A stretch of DNA of 10,047 nt from Irineochytrium annulatum (taxonomy: Eukaryota > Chytridiomycota > Chytridiomycetes > Chytridiales > Chytridiaceae): positions 1 to 10,047 of the forward strand of contig JADGJL010001115.1 in the NCBI GenBank assembly GCA_027600665.1, read 5' to 3'. The notes below the pieces were generated by a model. It ran no database searches. It saw nothing but the letters and a program-made list of their open reading frames with translations, and was not told the DNA's origin. The position numbers and the translations under genes are program-made. Shown here piece by piece: positions 7,627 to 10,047 of the stretch. Within the stretch, counting starts at the first letter, position 1, and every line of letters starts with the position of its first letter.

Positions 7627-7807
7627 CTCGTTTTGGTGCTTCCTTCGCTTTTACATATGTGTGATTATTGTGACATATGAAGTGCAATTGGCTGTAAATA
7701 TACGTCTCAAATAAATTTTGCATACTCTTTTGGATTTGATGCCGCAAAAGGCCAGATGACACCGAATGAAAGCCTGCAACGCCGCTTTGAAGGTTTATCG
7801 CACAATA
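7627..7807. other. convergent 3' region of the cyclase and F-box genes
   Basis: These 181 nt separate two converging stop codons. AATAAA at 7710-7715 is the likely polyadenylation signal of the cyclase transcript, 84 nt past its stop. No canonical AATAAA was found on the minus strand for the F-box gene, so its 3' end is undefined and the two transcripts may overlap. No coding potential was seen. Confidence 0.6.
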
Positions 7808-9037
7808 TTAATCTATTGATATTCGCGTCATCATAATAATTTCCTCCACCTCATCATCCCCGATATCGATGCCACACTTGATCTTGAAGTCCTTCAGAAG
7901 AGCATAAATATGCTCGTCCCCCTTCGCCTTCGCAGCCAGCATCGTCTCATCAAAATTGGACTCGACCTCGATCTTTCCCGACTCCAGCAAGAGCCTGACA
8001 ATCTCAACATAACCAGACGCCGCGGCCACCCTCAAAGGCTCGTTATTCCACACCGTCGGGTCGACCCCACGCCCTTTCATGAGCAGCATCTCCATCATCT
8101 CCGTCCGGCCCAGCTTGGCCGCCAATCTGACCTGCAAATTCTTCGACAACCGAAGATCCACCCGCATGTCGTCCAGCAGTCGTCCCGCGATCTCCCTGTG
8201 ATTGTTGACGACGCAGCTCATCAGCGCCCCGTTCAGGGCAATCGACGGCGTGCCCCTCTCGGTCAGATACCGTCCCACCACCTCGCTCGCAAGCGGCCCA
8301 CCCACATGCGCCGCGAACAGCAGCGCGAGATACCCATGCTTCGTTGGGTCGAACCGCCACCGGCTCTTCCTGCCGCCGCCGTGCTCACCGTAGTCCCAGG
8401 TCGCCAGGATGCACAGGCAGAGATCGAAAGGATCGCCCGGCGGGCCCGTCAAGCGCGCCAGCATCGGCTCCAGGTTGTATTTGAGCGCGCCGGCCGGTGA
8501 CAACTGGCGAAGCATGCCGAGGCCAACACCGCCGTTGATCAGCAGCCAGGCCTGGATGTAGGCCGGGCCGACGCGGCGCCACTGCGACCGGTGAATGTCG
8601 CGGCGGTGGTGATCGAGGTTTAGGAGGGCGAAGTAAACGTCCGAGCGGATGTTGAGAAGGAGGACGTTGAAAAAACGGGAGAGGAGACGAAGGTGCGGCA
8701 GCTGGGTGGCCGGGTGAAGGTACTGGAGGATTGCGCGGTGGAGTTCGTTTGGAAGGTGCTCAAACGGCGATGTAGCGGCATCCAACGCCTCCGGCCCAAC
8801 CGCTCTAGCACCTGCAACGACGCCACCAGCCTCCGTCGCCGACCGTCCCACCACGGTGCGAATCCTGTCCTCCCGCACCTCCTCAGCCATCGCTGTCACG
8901 CCTTCGACCACGTTGTCCCCGACCTCGACGCCGCGAATCTGCTCCCGCACTGCGGCTTCCAAGGAAGGCAGAGGACGCGGTGATAGCGCAGTCGGCCCGT
9001 CCAAGGCGCACAGCGCGATATCCGGGATGGAAGTCAT
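7808..9037 (-). CDS. F-box and ankyrin-repeat protein, 409 residues, single exon
   Basis: The frame is intact from ATG at 9037-9035 to TAA at 7810-7808. It stays open further upstream, but the only candidate there (9094) is GTG, so the ATG is preferred. Residues about 92-131 (FEHLPNELHRAILQYLHP..., LRLLSRFFNVLLL) form an F-box, the module that binds Skp1 in SCF ubiquitin ligases. From about residue 235 there are degenerate ankyrin repeats. The clearest is at 331-361 (NEPLRVAAASGYVEIVRLLL), with others near 267-298, 300-330 and 363-383. Such repeats would select the substrate. An acidic tail (GDDEVEEII) ends the protein. No intron is visible. Proteins of this build are often multicopy in fungi; the specific substrate is unknown. 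Confidence 0.82.
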   Translation of the reverse strand: MTSIPDIALCALDGPTALSPRPLPSLEAAVREQIRGVEVGDNVVEGVTAMAEEVREDRIRTVVGRSATEAGGVVAGARAVGPEALDAATSPFEHLPNELHRAILQYLHPATQLPHLRLLSRFFNVLLLNIRSDVYFALLNLDHHRRDIHRSQWRRVGPAYIQAWLLINGGVGLGMLRQLSPAGALKYNLEPMLARLTGPPGDPFDLCLCILATWDYGEHGGGRKSRWRFDPTKHGYLALLFAAHVGGPLASEVVGRYLTERGTPSIALNGALMSCVVNNHREIAGRLLDDMRVDLRLSKNLQVRLAAKLGRTEMMEMLLMKGRGVDPTVWNNEPLRVAAASGYVEIVRLLLESGKIEVESNFDETMLAAKAKGDEHIYALLKDFKIKCGIDIGDDEVEEIIMMTRISID

Positions 9038-9668
9038 CAACCACTGAGTGTCACACGTGCAACTACAAGCCTTTACGAGAAATGGGCAAGCCACCCGATG
9101 ACAACTTTCTCTTGTCTACACAGTTGCCTTTTGCTTCATTGAAAACCGTCTTGCATTCAATGACTATGTCAAACGTGAGACGAAAAGTCCTCGGGCATAA
9201 AGAAAGGGAAAATACCGCCGTTGAAACGTGTCCTCCAGTGCCACGGATGCAGGATGTCCTCCTTTTGTCTCCATCCATCCTTATTAATTCCTGCAATCCC
9301 TTCCAGACCTAAAAGTGCCTTCACAATTCCATGCCAAAACCTTTTATGTTCCTTCCCTTCCTTTACTGCCTGCCCGCGACACTCTTCCTCGTACCGATCC
9401 AGACAAGCGCTCCAACGAAAATGTGACTCCAACGTCCAACGCCAATAAAGCAAACAAGCATAAACGACAAATCACACAACTATGAACGACTAAGGGACGA
9501 AACCAAAAAAAAAAGGATAGCGAAGCTACAACCAATCGATCTTCAATCCATTCCTTCCAATCCTTTCAAGCTCCATATTCTCTTTAAACTCCCAAGACGG
9601 CCTCCAGTCACATCTTCGTACATTTAGCCGCATCCACAATCCTCATCCAACGTGATCCATCCTCCATC
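9038..9668. other. intergenic region: F-box promoter and 3' UTR of the RGG gene
   Basis: Both flanking genes are on the minus strand. This stretch therefore holds the 3' UTR of the RGG protein gene (right side) and the promoter of the F-box gene (left side). A CACGTG palindrome at 9054-9059 lies 17 nt upstream of the F-box ATG, and an A10 run (about 9506-9515, U-rich on the minus strand) may help form the RGG transcript end. No ORF here has credible coding character. Confidence 0.5.
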
Positions 9669-10005
9669 CTAACGATCTCTCCCACTCGCCGATCCCGGCG
9701 CCACGTGCGGCGCCCCGCTAGACGAGTAGCCTCCATGGCCACCACCACCACCACCACCCCTCTGCGGCGAGTGATACCCACCCCTTCCATACGGATCCCT
9801 CCCGCCTCCGCCACCTCCATATGGTCCAGGCCCTCCGTAGTCATCATATCTGCGCGGACCCGGAGGAGGATACTCGTACCGGTCGTCGTAGCCTCGTCCG
9901 CGGGGCGGGGATCGACCCCCATATCCGCCGCGGCCGTCGCGATCGTAGCCGCGGTCGTAGCCCCCGCGATCGTAGCCGCGAGAGTAGCGGTCGCGGGAGT
10001 CGCCG
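9669..10005 (-). CDS. terminal exon of a Gly/Arg/Tyr-rich (RGG) protein, probably RNA binding
   Basis: Reading the minus strand from a splice acceptor (TCTTACAG, 10013-10006) gives one base of a split codon and then 111 residues to TAG at 9671-9669. The sequence is dominated by Gly, Arg, Tyr, Asp and Pro. YDRG-type repeats come first (GYDRGGYDRGYDRDGRGGYG), then GRSPPRGRGYDDRYEYPPPG, then a Gly7 run and a Ser/Gly-rich end. Tails of this kind occur on hnRNP, SR and Tra2-like RNA-binding proteins and mediate RNA contact and condensate formation. The YDRG repeats recall Tra2, but the RNA-recognition domain that would confirm this is outside the window. Other open frames on both strands here are shadows of this repetitive exon. 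Confidence 0.68.
9741..9758. repeat. (ACC)6 microsatellite encoding poly-Gly
   Basis: Six tandem ACC triplets on the plus strand read as GGT codons on the minus strand, inside the RGG exon. They form most of its Gly7 run, so repeat-length changes would lengthen or shorten the protein without shifting frame. Confidence 0.85.
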
Positions 10006-10047
10006 CTGTAAGAGGGGGAGGTTAGAGGTGTGAATGGGGAGGGAGGG
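10006..10047 (-). other. 3' end of an intron of the RGG protein gene
   Basis: On the minus strand this pyrimidine-rich stretch contains a consensus branch site (CTCTAACCTC) about 20 nt before the TTACAG acceptor. The donor lies outside the window. Confidence 0.65.

Noticed and set aside
7910..8500. 196-residue plus-strand open frame
   Set aside because: It is antisense to the F-box/ankyrin gene, and its His/Arg/Gln-rich translation is typical of a shadow frame.
9038..9094. Upstream extension of the F-box protein to 428 residues
   Set aside because: The extended start at 9094-9092 is GTG, which is not a normal eukaryotic initiation codon. The ATG at 9037 follows directly in frame.
9608..9922. 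104-residue minus-strand frame
   Set aside because: It overlaps the RGG exon in another frame. The Val6 run is the frame-shifted reading of the GGT repeat, and the RGG frame ends cleanly after a good acceptor.

Overview
The window looks like nuclear DNA of a compact eukaryotic genome, most likely a zoosporic (chytrid-type) fungus. The genes have short spliceosomal introns of 43-73 nt with GT/AG ends and CTAAC/TTAAC-like branch sites, AATAAA-type polyadenylation signals, and no bacterial features. The centrepiece is a soluble (ADCY10-type) adenylyl cyclase. That architecture is known from animals, protists and flagellated fungi, whereas Dikarya use the leucine-rich-repeat Cyr1-type cyclase. 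The lineage call is inference.

Layout: (1) 2-566, plus strand, is the 3' end of a gene for an unrecognised multi-pass membrane protein with one intron. (2) 567-1884 is a long gene-free stretch holding the polyadenylation signal of gene 1, a 14-bp perfect palindrome flanked by a direct repeat, and a pyrimidine-rich leader with a possible 5'-UTR intron. (3) 1885-7626, plus strand, is the cyclase gene, which I resolve into 12 exons and 11 introns encoding about 1,724 residues. In order it carries C1 and C2 class III cyclase domains, a STAND/AAA-like P-loop ATPase with a winged-helix-like tail, and a TPR-like helical C-terminus. (4) 7627-7807 is a short convergent 3' region. (5) 7808-9037, minus strand, is a single-exon F-box plus ankyrin-repeat protein of 409 residues. 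(6) 9038-9668 is an intergenic stretch. (7) 9669-10005, minus strand, is the terminal exon of a Gly/Arg/Tyr-rich (RGG) protein, probably RNA binding, preceded by the 3' end of an intron that runs off the window.

The four genes do not form an obvious pathway. The cyclase would make cAMP from ATP in the cytosol. The F-box/ankyrin protein would be a substrate adaptor of an SCF ubiquitin ligase, and the RGG protein probably acts on RNA. The most interesting content is in the cyclase. Its C1-C2 catalytic residues look intact, but the position of the bicarbonate-contacting arginine of mammalian sAC appears to be glycine, the Walker B motif reads D-N-A-Q rather than D-E/D-A-Q, and two low-complexity insertions interrupt or separate the cyclase domains. 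No RNA genes, mobile elements or CRISPR arrays were seen.
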